Shown here in pieces: positions 32,759-40,030 of a stretch of 40,030 nucleotides of DNA. The notes below the pieces were generated by a model that ran no database searches, was not told the DNA's origin, and saw only the letters and a program-made list of their open reading frames with translations. A program made the translations under genes and the position numbers. Position 1 is the first letter of the stretch. Each line of letters begins with the position of its first letter. The stretch lies in NCBI GenBank assembly GCA_003228815.1, contig QIGB01000025.1:1-40030 (forward strand), given 5' to 3'. The stretch comes from Chlamydiota bacterium. GTDB lineage: Bacteria > Chlamydiota > Chlamydiia > Chlamydiales > Rhabdochlamydiaceae.

Positions 32759-35106
32759 GCTGTTTTTCTTACTCTCCCATTACCCCATTTCCAATTGCGG
32801 ATCTCAGGCATGTCTTCCCCGTGCTCTTGGATGTAAGCTTTATGTAATTTCAGCTTTTCTCTGCACTCTTCAGTGAATTTTTTCGCTTGTGATTCCATGT
32901 GAGGAACCCTTGACAGAGCATTCATCGCAAGATGGAAACGACTCATTTTATTGCATACGACCATATCAAATGGAGTAGTTGTTGTTCCCTCTTCTAAATA
33001 GCCGTGTACGTGGAGTCGGTCAGAGAGCCCCCTTTTATATAAGAGCTCATGGACCACATGGGGATGACCATGGAAGGCGAAAATCACAGGGGTTGTTTTT
33101 GTGAAAAGTTTTTCGAAATCTGCATCTTTCAGCCCATGAGAGTGTTCTTGATCAGGAGCCAATGTGAATAAATCTATCACATTGATCATTCTGATTTTTA
33201 GAGTGGGAAACTGGTCGTTTAAGATCGTGATTGCAGCCAAAGTCTCTAGAGTTGGAACATCACCTGCCGAGGCCATGACGATGTCTGGTATGCCATTATC
33301 ATTACAGGCCCATTTCCATGTGGAAATTCCTTTAAGGCAATGCTGCTCTGCTTCTTTCATTGATAGCCATTGAGGCATCGGTTGTTTTCCAGCAATGATC
33401 AGATTGATGAAGTTTTTGCTCTCCATGCAATGGTCCCCGATTTTCAAGAGGCAATTGACATCAGGCGGTAGATAGATGCGAGCTACGTCTGCCTTCTTTT
33501 GCAACATGGATTCAATGAAGCCCGGTCCTTGGTGGCTGTACCCATTGTGGTCTTGGCGCCAAGCATGTGAGGTAAGTAAATAATTGAGAGAAGGAATGGG
33601 TTTTCTCCAAGGAAGATCTTCACAGGCCTTCAACCATTTTCCGTGCTGATTGACCATCGAGTCGACGATCATGGCAAACGCCTCATAGCAGGGAAAGATC
33701 CCATAGCGACCTGTTAAGTTATATCCTTCGAGCCATCCCTGACAGAGGTGTTCACTCAATACTTCCAGCACGCGACCGTCATGAGAAAGATCTTCATCCC
33801 AGTCATGAATTTTCCCAAGGTACATCCTTCCGGTGACTTCGAAGACATTATTGAGTCGATTGGAACTCGTCTCATCGGGACAAAACAGACGGAAATTGTC
33901 AGGATTTGCTTTCATGAGATCACGCAAATATTTTCCAAATTCACGTGTCGTTTCTCCAATGACAGAACCAGGAGAGGGAACATCAACTGCATAGTCCCGA
34001 AAATCAGGGGTTTTCAGTTCTTTCATGAGAAGGCCGCCATTTGCGTGGGGAGAGGCTCCCATACGCAGTTCTTCCTTTGGCACACAGCTCAAAACTTTTT
34101 CGACTGGGCGACCCAAGTCATCAAAGAGTTCTTCGATCCCATAGCTGCGCATCCACTCATCAAGAATATGCAAATGATCTGGATTGGTCACGACCCCAGA
34201 GAGGGGAACCTGGTGAGATCGGAAAGTCCCTTCAACTTTCTTGCCATCGACCACTTTGGGTCCAGTCCATCCTTTTGGGGTTTCCAAAATGATCATCGGC
34301 CAATTAGGGATCTCATCCCCAAGTTCTTTGGCTTGCAAGGCTCGGATTTTCTCATAGGCCCAATCAAGAGCTTCCCACATTTGTCTATGGACATCCATTG
34401 GATCATCCCCCTCGACAATGCGGGGCTCATAGTTGCATCCTCTAAAAAAGTCTTCTAGTTGAGGTTTTTCCATTCGTCCAAAAATCGTTGGTCCTGAAAT
34501 CTTATAGCCATTGAGATGGAAAATGGGGAGGACAGCTCCATCTCGATTTGGATTGAGAAATTTGTTGGAATGCCAACTGGCAGCGAGTGGGCCTGTTTCG
34601 GCTTCGCCATCGCCAACGACGCAAGCAACAATGAGATCTGGATTATCAAAAGCAGCACCATAGGCATGAACGAGGGCATAGCCTAGCTCGCCCCCTTCAT
34701 GGATCGAACCCGGTGTTGGAGGGCTGACGTGGCTTGGTACTCCGCCCGGCCAAGAAAATTCCCGCATCAAAATATCAATCCCATAAGTATTCATTGTGAT
34801 TTCGGGATAAACTTTCGTCATGACCCCTTCCAAAAAGACATTGGCCCGTAGGGCTGGTCCCCCATGACCTGGTCCTGTCACGTAGAGGAATTTCGCTTCG
34901 GTGTCTTGGATCAATCGATTGAGATGGGCATAGATTAAATTGAGTCCTGGTGATGTTCCCCAGTGTCCAAGCAGCCGAGCCTTGATATGCTCAGGCTTCA
35001 GTGGCTCGCGCAATAATGGGTTCTCACGCAGGTAAATTTGCCCGACTGTAAGGTAATTAGCTGCTCGAAAATAAGCATCGATAGCTTCAAGACGCTGGTC
35101 GTCCAT
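32755..35106 (-). CDS. xfp: Xylulose-5-phosphate/fructose-6-phosphate phosphoketolase
   Basis: Phosphoketolase uses thiamine diphosphate to split xylulose-5-phosphate (or fructose-6-phosphate) with inorganic phosphate into acetyl-phosphate and glyceraldehyde-3-phosphate (or erythrose-4-phosphate). The 783-residue protein has the family signatures GHWGTSPGLN (His48), GPGHGGPA (His81), SHVSPPTPGSIHEGGELGYAL (read in pieces; His126, His136) and the cofactor motif GDGEAETGP at 165-173. A GGGAGGAAT ribosome binding site precedes the ATG. It leads the xfp-ackA-ATPase operon. Dual or single substrate use cannot be told by eye. The upstream 90 bp is AT-rich and should hold the promoter, but no clean hexamer pair was found. 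Confidence 0.95.
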   Translation of the reverse strand: MDDQRLEAIDAYFRAANYLTVGQIYLRENPLLREPLKPEHIKARLLGHWGTSPGLNLIYAHLNRLIQDTEAKFLYVTGPGHGGPALRANVFLEGVMTKVYPEITMNTYGIDILMREFSWPGGVPSHVSPPTPGSIHEGGELGYALVHAYGAAFDNPDLIVACVVGDGEAETGPLAASWHSNKFLNPNRDGAVLPIFHLNGYKISGPTIFGRMEKPQLEDFFRGCNYEPRIVEGDDPMDVHRQMWEALDWAYEKIRALQAKELGDEIPNWPMIILETPKGWTGPKVVDGKKVEGTFRSHQVPLSGVVTNPDHLHILDEWMRSYGIEELFDDLGRPVEKVLSCVPKEELRMGASPHANGGLLMKELKTPDFRDYAVDVPSPGSVIGETTREFGKYLRDLMKANPDNFRLFCPDETSSNRLNNVFEVTGRMYLGKIHDWDEDLSHDGRVLEVLSEHLCQGWLEGYNLTGRYGIFPCYEAFAMIVDSMVNQHGKWLKACEDLPWRKPIPSLNYLLTSHAWRQDHNGYSHQGPGFIESMLQKKADVARIYLPPDVNCLLKIGDHCMESKNFINLIIAGKQPMPQWLSMKEAEQHCLKGISTWKWACNDNGIPDIVMASAGDVPTLETLAAITILNDQFPTLKIRMINVIDLFTLAPDQEHSHGLKDADFEKLFTKTTPVIFAFHGHPHVVHELLYKRGLSDRLHVHGYLEEGTTTTPFDMVVCNKMSRFHLAMNALSRVPHMESQAKKFTEECREKLKLHKAYIQEHGEDMPEIRNWKWGNGRVRKTA

Positions 35107-35196
35107 AGATTCCTCCCTTTTTCAGGAGATATAAACGATTTATTTTAATTTGGCTACAAGCAAGAAAAAAATAAAAAAAGAGATGAGAGAATGAAT

Positions 35197-35432
35197 CTTA
35201 TGAATGGGCCTCTATTATATGGCACGGCTTACTTTGCAGCCGTGTCCGGCGCCTTTGGCGTCTTGTGCTGATTCTGGCTTTGGCAAATGAGACCCTGCCC
35301 TCAGTAGCTCGTGTAAAACACTGCTCTACTTCGGACGGGCCCATTTTCCTGTGCCAGAACAGCCATTGACTGCTCGAGCATAAAAAAGGGGATTGCCACC
35401 CTTTTTCATGTCGCTCGCAGGTCTATCATAAG
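35197..35432. repeat. Structured dispersed repeat, copy B (MITE-like)
   Basis: This aligns end to end with 7280-7506. Its first hairpin (35223-35229 with 35238-35244) has the same 8-nt loop size and is followed by TCCGGC as in copy A, but the stem bases differ. The terminal hairpin pairs CATAAAAAAGGG (35389-35400 region) with CCCTTTTTCATG, with one mismatch, inside a CTGC/GCAG outer stem, matching copy A's architecture. The ends CTTATGAATGGGCCT and, reversed, CTTATGATAGACCT form an imperfect inverted repeat. It lies between xfp and the methyltransferase gene; no coding frame is apparent. Together with 35107-35196 it accounts for most of this gene-free stretch. Confidence 0.65.
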
Positions 35433-35464
35433 GGAGATAAACATTGAAGCGCTCGCTTTGTGAG

Positions 35465-36502
35465 CTAGGATTTTTTTGCTTGGATAATCACGAATTCCGT
35501 TTCCGTACGGGTGATAGAGTCGATTTTGAAACCAGCCTGGCGCAAGAGATAACGGAAATCAGCTTCGCTCCGTTCCTTACTACCTGTGATTGCCATCATT
35601 AAGACATCCATGCACTTTGCATAGTCTTTATGATTAGCAGGAGCAATCAATGGCTCGATGATCAAGAGATCTGCATCCTTTCGCATGGTCGCATGGCATT
35701 TGCGCAAGATTTTGAGGGCATTTTCGTCATCCCAGTCGTGCAGAACAGATTTTAGCAGATAGGCCTTTCCATCAGGGGGGATAGTTTGGAAAAAGTCCCC
35801 GGCGATCATTCCACACCGCTGGCCAAACTCCTCGAGCTTTGGTTTTGCCTCTTTAATCACTTCGGGGGTTTCCAAAAGAAGGCCTCGCATCCGAGGGTAT
35901 TTTTGTAAGAGCCCAGTTAAAAAGTGACCACCACCCCCGCCAATGTCATAGACCGTGGCATATTTTCCAAAGTTATACGATTCGAGGCAAGAGGTGACCA
36001 CAAGCTGGGATTTTTCTGTCATTGCAACATTGAAAAGTTTTGCAGAAGAAGGGTGATCTCGAAAATATTCAAAGACGGGCTTTTGGAAAGTGAGGTCAAA
36101 GGCCGGTTTTCCCTTGCGAACGCACTTGTCGAGCTTGTCAAAACACTGGCTGATTTCCGAGCTATAAAATAAGACCAAAGATCGGAGGCTTTCTGGGTGT
36201 TTTGCAGCGAGAAGAGCACTGGCGCTTGTATTTGAAAAATTGTGGGGAGGTCCTTCTTCAAAAATGCCCACACTTGCAAGCATGCGAAGGAGTCGATAAA
36301 GATTGTCTTCATCAGAGTTTGTCAAAGAGGCCAAATGTTCCACACTTTTGGATCCATCAAGAAGATATCCCGAGAGGTCTAATTTTGCAGCCGTATAAAC
36401 CCCTTCGGCGATCCACTGACCTGCCACAACATCAAGGAGCTTTTCACGTCCTGTTGAAAAAAGAGAAAAAAAACAAAGAAGAACAAGTAAAATGTAACGC
36501 AT
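35465..36502 (-). CDS. SAM-dependent O-methyltransferase with signal peptide
   Basis: This resembles the caffeate/hydroxyindole O-methyltransferase type (Methyltransf_2 fold), which methylates hydroxyls of small aromatic or polyketide molecules. After an N-terminal dimerisation domain with a winged-helix look (AAKLDLSGYLLDGSKSVEHLAS...LLRMLASVGIFEE) comes the SAM-binding glycine loop VYDIGGGGGHFLTGLLQKYP. The catalytic-region block LKSVLHDWDDENALKIL follows, with the usual His-Asp. I start at the ATG at 36502, because frames further upstream overlap the divergent gene. This gives MRYILLVLLCFFSLFSTG, a Sec-type signal, which is most unusual for a SAM-dependent enzyme. No clear ribosome binding site precedes it. 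It is divergent from an oxygenase that also has a signal peptide. Confidence 0.87.
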   Translation of the reverse strand: MRYILLVLLCFFSLFSTGREKLLDVVAGQWIAEGVYTAAKLDLSGYLLDGSKSVEHLASLTNSDEDNLYRLLRMLASVGIFEEGPPHNFSNTSASALLAAKHPESLRSLVLFYSSEISQCFDKLDKCVRKGKPAFDLTFQKPVFEYFRDHPSSAKLFNVAMTEKSQLVVTSCLESYNFGKYATVYDIGGGGGHFLTGLLQKYPRMRGLLLETPEVIKEAKPKLEEFGQRCGMIAGDFFQTIPPDGKAYLLKSVLHDWDDENALKILRKCHATMRKDADLLIIEPLIAPANHKDYAKCMDVLMMAITGSKERSEADFRYLLRQAGFKIDSITRTETEFVIIQAKKS

Positions 36503-36620
36503 GCTGCCATTTTGCCATATAGGAGAATTTGGCGCTACTCTGGTCTCAACTTTTTCTGTTGGCTCTTTTTTTTGATTTTTGGGAATATTCATCTTTGCGA
36601 TCGAAACCGGAGGTACCACA

Positions 36621-37820
36621 ATGATTAAGAAATTGATAGCGTTTATTTGTCTAATGTCTAGCGTCGTTTTTGCAGAAATCGATGCGACTATTCCCGTCAT
36701 CGATATGGATGAGTATCGAGATCCAGAAACCAGAGATAAATTTATTACAGAACTATATGAAGCTTTCCAAGATGTTGGCTTCGTGGCAGTGATCAATACA
36801 GGCGTTGATCAGCAAGTTCTCGATGATGCCTATGCAGCACTCGAAGAATTTTATCATCATCCCTTTGATGAAAAAATGGAGTCTTTTGATCCTGAAAAAG
36901 CAGGGGAGAGAGGATATACTCCAGGGGAATCTGCCAAAGGGCAAGTTGAAAAAGATTTTAAAGAATTTTACAGCATTGGACGTGAAGTAGACCCTCTCCG
37001 TCAAGAGCGACTAGGTCTTTGGGAAAATGTCTGGCCAGAAAGTGAAGATTTTCAGGAAGCTCTGACCACCCTTTATCAGACACTCGAAGACTATAAAGTG
37101 CAATTCGAACAAGTGATTGCCAGAGCAATCGGTGTCGAAGAGAATTTTTTCACCAAAATGACATCCGAAGGAGACATTCTTTTGCGAGCGATCCACTATC
37201 CAGCAAATCCTCTAGAAAATCAACTTTGGGCAGCTGAACACACCGACATCAATCTCTTCACCATTCTCCCCCGAGCAACAGCAAAAGGATTGCAAGTACA
37301 AAACAAGCAAGGAGAATGGATCAAAGTAAAAGTTCCCGAAGATGCCTTCATCATCAATGCAGGGGATATGCTTGAAAACATTACAAATGGAGAATTCCAT
37401 AGTGGTCTTCACCGAGTTGTTGCAGCAAATGATGGATACGAGCGGTATTCTGTTGTCTACTTTGTCCATCCGAAAAGTGAAGATCGTCTCGATCCCCTTC
37501 TTGGGTGCATTGAAAGAACCGGGGGCGTGCAGAAATATGCAAATGCTACCCGACTGGAACTTTTAGAAGAACGACTTGTCGATCTCGGTTTGGCTCCTTT
37601 TTCTATGATGAAGCATCTCGCTGAAAGCGGACTTATGGAGCGCCTCATTGATCTGGGTCGCGCCAGCCTAACCGTCATGTTGAAGCTCAGTGAAGAGGGA
37701 CTTGCAAGCGAAAAAGTTCTCGAAGAGCTTGATCGACTGTTTCCAAAAGACGGAACGATTACTGTCGAGCCCACTTTTCCTGTCCTTGATCTCGACGATT
37801 ATTTCGATACAGAAGAATAA
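36621..37820 (+). CDS. Isopenicillin-N-synthase-like Fe(II) oxygenase with signal peptide
   Basis: Members of this double-stranded beta-helix family (IPNS, ACC oxidase, gibberellin oxidases) use Fe(II), usually with 2-oxoglutarate, to oxidise small molecules. After a signal peptide (MIKKLIAFICLMSSVVFA, predicted cut before EID) come the DIOX_N-like start (IPVIDMDEYRDPE...GFVAVINTGV) and the iron triad in EHTDINLFTIL (His207, Asp209) and SGLHRVV (His264). RYSVVYF follows (Arg275, Ser277), the cosubstrate-binding RxS. GGAGG at 36609-36613 fixes the ATG. A tail of about 100 residues after the core has two similar 24-residue helical units (LVDLGLAPFSMMKHLAESGL, LIDLGRASLTVMLKLSEEGL). The export signal is odd for this family. 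A strong terminator follows. Confidence 0.9.
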   Translation: MIKKLIAFICLMSSVVFAEIDATIPVIDMDEYRDPETRDKFITELYEAFQDVGFVAVINTGVDQQVLDDAYAALEEFYHHPFDEKMESFDPEKAGERGYTPGESAKGQVEKDFKEFYSIGREVDPLRQERLGLWENVWPESEDFQEALTTLYQTLEDYKVQFEQVIARAIGVEENFFTKMTSEGDILLRAIHYPANPLENQLWAAEHTDINLFTILPRATAKGLQVQNKQGEWIKVKVPEDAFIINAGDMLENITNGEFHSGLHRVVAANDGYERYSVVYFVHPKSEDRLDPLLGCIERTGGVQKYANATRLELLEERLVDLGLAPFSMMKHLAESGLMERLIDLGRASLTVMLKLSEEGLASEKVLEELDRLFPKDGTITVEPTFPVLDLDDYFDTEE

Positions 37821-37830
37821 TTCATCCAAA

Positions 37831-37862
37831 AAACCCGGCCCTTGAAAAGGGCCGGTTTTTTT
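37831..37862 (+). terminator. Rho-independent terminator of the oxygenase gene
   Basis: CCGGCCC (37835-37841) pairs with GGGCCGG (37849-37855) around a 7-nt loop, flanked by A residues on the left and seven T residues on the right. It could work on both strands, but only the plus-strand gene ends here. Confidence 0.92.
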
Positions 37863-37922
37863 GAAAAAATCTTTGCATAAATCTTTTTAGGAAAGTATCA
37901 CAGAGGGAAAGGGAGGTTATTT

Positions 37923-38645
37923 ATGCGTTTCAACTTTTTCTCAGCGATTTGGGCATCCATTCTCGCTACGATTGTCATGACCATTGTCATGTACTTTTTG
38001 GATATGAACATCATGGTGGCTCTCGGTATGACTGCCGGAGCAGAAGGACCCATGATCCTAATCGTGGGTGGTTTTATCCACCTTTGTGTTGGGGTCATCT
38101 TTGGTTTCATCTATGCCCTCATTTTTGAACCCCTCCTGAAGCGTTTGCCTGGATTTCTTGCAGGAGCAATTTATTCTCTCCTGCCTTTTTTCGTAGCCCT
38201 ATTTTTTATGGCTCCTTTTCTCCAATCCATTGAAAAAATCTTTGGAGCAGAAGGAAAGAAACCTGTAATGAAAAATGCTACGCCACAACCCCAGGAATTG
38301 AAAACACCACAACCTGGAACATCAGCTGCAAAACCCCAAGATGAAACTCCACAAGTCGACATGCCCGCTATGCCTCCACAAGATGTACCCACACAATCTG
38401 ACATGCCGATAACAAAACCTCAGGATACAATGCAACCAGGAGCGCCCACTGCAAAACCGCAAGACAGCACTCCTCAACCTTCAATGCAGAAGGCAAAACC
38501 TAGCGTTAAACTTGCGCCTCAAAACCCCAACAATTCTAAGAAAGGTGGAGGAATGGCCATCCTTTGGAGCCTGGTTGGTTATCTCGTTTATGGTATTATT
38601 TTGGGATGGGCCTATCGCCCCAGAATCAAAAAGACGGAAGGCTAA
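37923..38645 (+). CDS. Membrane protein with Pro/Gln-rich repeat loop, 240 aa
   Basis: I do not recognise this family. GGGAGGT at 37911-37917 fixes the start. Three hydrophobic segments (about 7-30, 42-68, 79-100) come first. A long hydrophilic loop (about 110-205) follows, then a fourth membrane segment (about 212-230). The loop is built of degenerate repeats around the element AKPQD followed by TPQ or similar ([30 protein letters not shown]), with little charge and many Pro, Gln, Met and Ala. The first three helices contain Gly-rich turns ([18 protein letters not shown]). The repeat loop could be a flexible spacer or an exposed segment. It overlaps the convergent pseudouridine-synthase gene by 4 nt. 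Confidence 0.75.
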   Translation: MRFNFFSAIWASILATIVMTIVMYFLDMNIMVALGMTAGAEGPMILIVGGFIHLCVGVIFGFIYALIFEPLLKRLPGFLAGAIYSLLPFFVALFFMAPFLQSIEKIFGAEGKKPVMKNATPQPQELKTPQPGTSAAKPQDETPQVDMPAMPPQDVPTQSDMPITKPQDTMQPGAPTAKPQDSTPQPSMQKAKPSVKLAPQNPNNSKKGGGMAILWSLVGYLVYGIILGWAYRPRIKKTEG

Positions 38646-39331
38646 AATCCTTCGTTTGGCCTTAAGAAGCGCCATTTGCCTTCAGGCAAATCGCTGAGCA
38701 TGATACGACCAATGCGCACTCTCTTAAGGCCGATTACTTTTAGATCGACTTGTTCACACATTCTTCGGATTTGTCGTTTCTTCCCTTCTGTTAGAATGAA
38801 CCGGAGGATTGTGTCTTTCAATTGATCAATTTTTGCCGGTTTCAGTGCTTTGCCATCCAAAGAAAGTCCAGACGAAAGCCTAGCAATTTTTTCCTTTGTC
38901 ACAGTCCCTTCCACCCGAACAAGGTATTCTTTTTCCATATTCGCAGTCTCGCCAATGAGCTTTTTTACAAGAGTTCCATCTTCTGTCAAAATTAAAAGTC
39001 CCTTCGAATCGATATCCAGACGGCCCGCTGTACTCATTTTCCTGAAACGAACAGGGAGAAGTTCTGCAGCTTCTTTGTATCCTTTTTCTGGCTGTGTGGA
39101 TACATAGCCAATTGGCTTATTTAAGAGGATTGTGACTTTGCGATTTTGGTTTTTTTTTGCGGATTGAGTGAGAGCAATTTTGGCATCAGGGGAAACTCGT
39201 GTTCCCAGGATCGAGACGATTTTTCCATCGACAAGAACTTCGCCTTTTTCAATATAGCGATCAGCCTCTCGCCTCGAACAAATCCCTCTTTCAGATAGAA
39301 GTTTAGATAATCGGATTTTCTCTTTTTTCAC
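38642..39331 (-). CDS. RsuA/RluB-family rRNA pseudouridine synthase
   Basis: Enzymes of this family convert single uridines of rRNA to pseudouridine. An S4 RNA-binding domain ([22 protein letters not shown], residues 6-27 in pieces) is followed by the synthase domain with [13 protein letters not shown], the catalytic [17 protein letters not shown] (Asp106) and KKRQIRRM near the C-terminus. The 229-residue length is normal. The exact target (RluB, RluE, RluF or RsuA type) cannot be told; the NKPxGYVST start leans towards RluB/RluF. The start overlaps the stop of the upstream gene by ATGA, making a two-gene unit. Confidence 0.92.
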   Translation of the reverse strand: MKKEKIRLSKLLSERGICSRREADRYIEKGEVLVDGKIVSILGTRVSPDAKIALTQSAKKNQNRKVTILLNKPIGYVSTQPEKGYKEAAELLPVRFRKMSTAGRLDIDSKGLLILTEDGTLVKKLIGETANMEKEYLVRVEGTVTKEKIARLSSGLSLDGKALKPAKIDQLKDTILRFILTEGKKRQIRRMCEQVDLKVIGLKRVRIGRIMLSDLPEGKWRFLRPNEGF

Positions 39332-39927
39332 ATCCCCACTACACTGTCATACATTTTTCCAATATAAGCCGAGTGTCCTGCAGATTGTTGATAGTGAAAG
39401 TGCTCTTCAAAATCATCGGAGAGATACCAGTAACATTCTTCCGGGAAAATAGCCGCTTCGATTCCTTCATTTAAGATCGCAGCAGTTGCTTTTGCATTTT
39501 TGTATTCCCAATATTCGACAGCTCTGATGTAATCTGCTCGATTGATTTTTCCATGATAGGCGAGGCAATCGAAATGCTCAAGTTCAGAATCATTTATGGC
39601 GTTGTGCAACTCAAATAGAATGGTATTTATTTGCACTGCTTTCGAGTGGATTTTTGTGACATAGATTGTCCGATCATCTCCGCTCCAATATCCTTCAAAT
39701 TTCTTTGTAAAATGGTGATTACTTCTAATATACAGAGGACCATCTTCTAAAATCTTTGAGAGGAGATCGTTCACTTGTGGCATGTCTCTTATCAAAGAAA
39801 AAGCTTCCATAAGTTTAGGACAACAATATGTTTTCGAGACATGTTCGACCCGATTTTTCGGGAAAACAGTAGAAAAATAAAGAGAAGAAAAAGCGAGAAA
39901 TAATATTATAAATATTCTATTTATCAT
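39328..39927 (-). CDS. Secreted hypothetical protein, 199 aa
   Basis: I do not recognise a named family. Residues 1-23 ([20 protein letters not shown]...) are a convincing Sec signal peptide. The mature part is soluble and rich in aromatic residues, His and Asp/Glu. It has a central [13 protein letters not shown] element and a C-terminal [18 protein letters not shown] stretch with several His that could bind metal. It has two adjacent Cys (YCCPK) and two later single Cys, compatible with disulphides outside the cytoplasm. ELHNA resembles but is not the zincin HExxH motif, so no protease call is made. The ribosome binding site is weak, and the possible promoter would give a very short leader. 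Confidence 0.7.
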   Translation of the reverse strand: MINRIFIILFLAFSSLYFSTVFPKNRVEHVSKTYCCPKLMEAFSLIRDMPQVNDLLSKILEDGPLYIRSNHHFTKKFEGYWSGDDRTIYVTKIHSKAVQINTILFELHNAINDSELEHFDCLAYHGKINRADYIRAVEYWEYKNAKATAAILNEGIEAAIFPEECYWYLSDDFEEHFHYQQSAGHSAYIGKMYDSVVGM

Positions 39928-39936
39928 AATGAGAGC

Positions 39937-39964
39937 ATTATCTCGACTTTGTACCTTTTGGCAA
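39937..39964 (-). promoter_or_regulatory. Possible promoter of the 39328-39927 gene
   Basis: TTGCCA (39964-39959) and GATAAT (39942-39937) are 16 bp apart on the minus strand. Transcription would begin around 39930, nearly at the ATG (39927), so either the message is almost leaderless or the real start is further inside the gene. Confidence 0.35.
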
Positions 39965-40030
39965 CTTAAGTCATGCCGCCTGAAGCATCCTTTTCACTAT
40001 AGCTTCCGCCCATTCTTTCATTTTCGGTGT

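Noticed and set aside
33748-34458. Plus-strand open frame of 236 codons opposite xfp
   Set aside because: It lies wholly inside the conserved phosphoketolase gene, with no ribosome binding site and no recognisable protein features.
35433-35464. Inverted bases near AAGCGCTCGCTT as the methyltransferase terminator
   Set aside because: The pairing is short and no T run follows on the minus strand.
36503-36796. N-terminal extension of the O-methyltransferase upstream of 36502
   Set aside because: It overlaps the divergent oxygenase gene, including its signal peptide, and has no similarity to the methyltransferase family; the ATG at 36502 gives a normal domain start.
39541-39700. Zinc-protease motif in the secreted 199-aa protein
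   Set aside because: The only candidate, FELHNAIND, lacks the second His of HExxH, so a peptidase call is not supported.
1-40030. CRISPR array, rRNA genes, complete insertion sequence or prophage genes
   Set aside because: No regularly spaced repeats, rRNA-like sequence, transposase, integrase or phage structural gene could be recognised in the window.

Overview
The window looks like a chromosomal segment of an environmental ('Chlamydia-like') member of the Chlamydiota. The evidence is gene order and content. The block rpsA-nusA-infB-rbfA-truB and the block rpe-efp-accB-accC are arranged much as I remember them in Chlamydia, with a six-S1-domain RpsA and a short TruB. Several genes of the kind amoeba-associated chlamydiae carry lie between the housekeeping blocks: a RING-finger protein, a TPR/LRR protein, a patatin-like lipase and a large helical-repeat protein. 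The genus cannot be fixed from the sequence alone.

Layout. 1-500: small unknown gene with a clean terminator. 648-7074 (minus): translation/transcription operon rpsA-nusA-infB-rbfA-truB, with a terminator-like hairpin in the rpsA leader. 7075-7531: gene-free, holding copy A of a structured repeat. 7532-8023 (minus): small membrane protein. 8162-10685 (plus): ACT-less aspartokinase plus an unknown 594-residue protein. 10718-13720 (minus): patatin, membrane protein and TPR-LRR cluster; the last two frames are split only by an A10 tract. 13897-18564 (plus): rpe, yvcK-like, HAD, efp, accB, accC. 18662-20112 (plus): hpt with a signal-like N-terminus, then rmlA. 20087-21125: RING gene flanked by 54-bp direct repeats made of the rmlA/yitT 3' ends. 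21074-24842 (minus): YitT-type membrane protein and a 920-residue helical-repeat protein. 24973-25140 (minus): tRNA-Asp and tRNA-Val. 25178-28169 (minus): ttcA-like, putP, surE. 28239-28505 (plus): SEC-C mini-protein. 28514-29153 (minus): HicAB toxin-antitoxin with an operator palindrome inside its promoter. 29247-35106 (minus): phosphoketolase, acetate kinase and P3A proton ATPase, chained by 4-nt overlaps. 35107-35464: gene-free, copy B of the structured repeat. 35465-37820: divergent pair, an O-methyltransferase and an isopenicillin-N-synthase-like oxygenase, both with Sec-type signal peptides. 37923-39927: Pro/Gln-rich membrane protein, RsuA-family pseudouridine synthase and a secreted unknown.

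The most unusual signals are these. (1) A roughly 230-bp element present twice (7280-7506 and 35197-35432), whose hairpins are kept by different bases. (2) The RING gene sitting between duplicated gene ends. (3) Adjacent genes whose N-termini look like mitochondrial presequences, one of them probably continuing through a poly-A frameshift into TPR and LRR domains. (4) The xfp-ackA-H+-ATPase operon, which reads as a sugar-phosphate to acetyl-phosphate to ATP to proton-gradient module. (5) Natural-product-type tailoring enzymes that carry export signals.

All calls come from reading the sequence by eye. No database search, structure prediction or alignment program was run.
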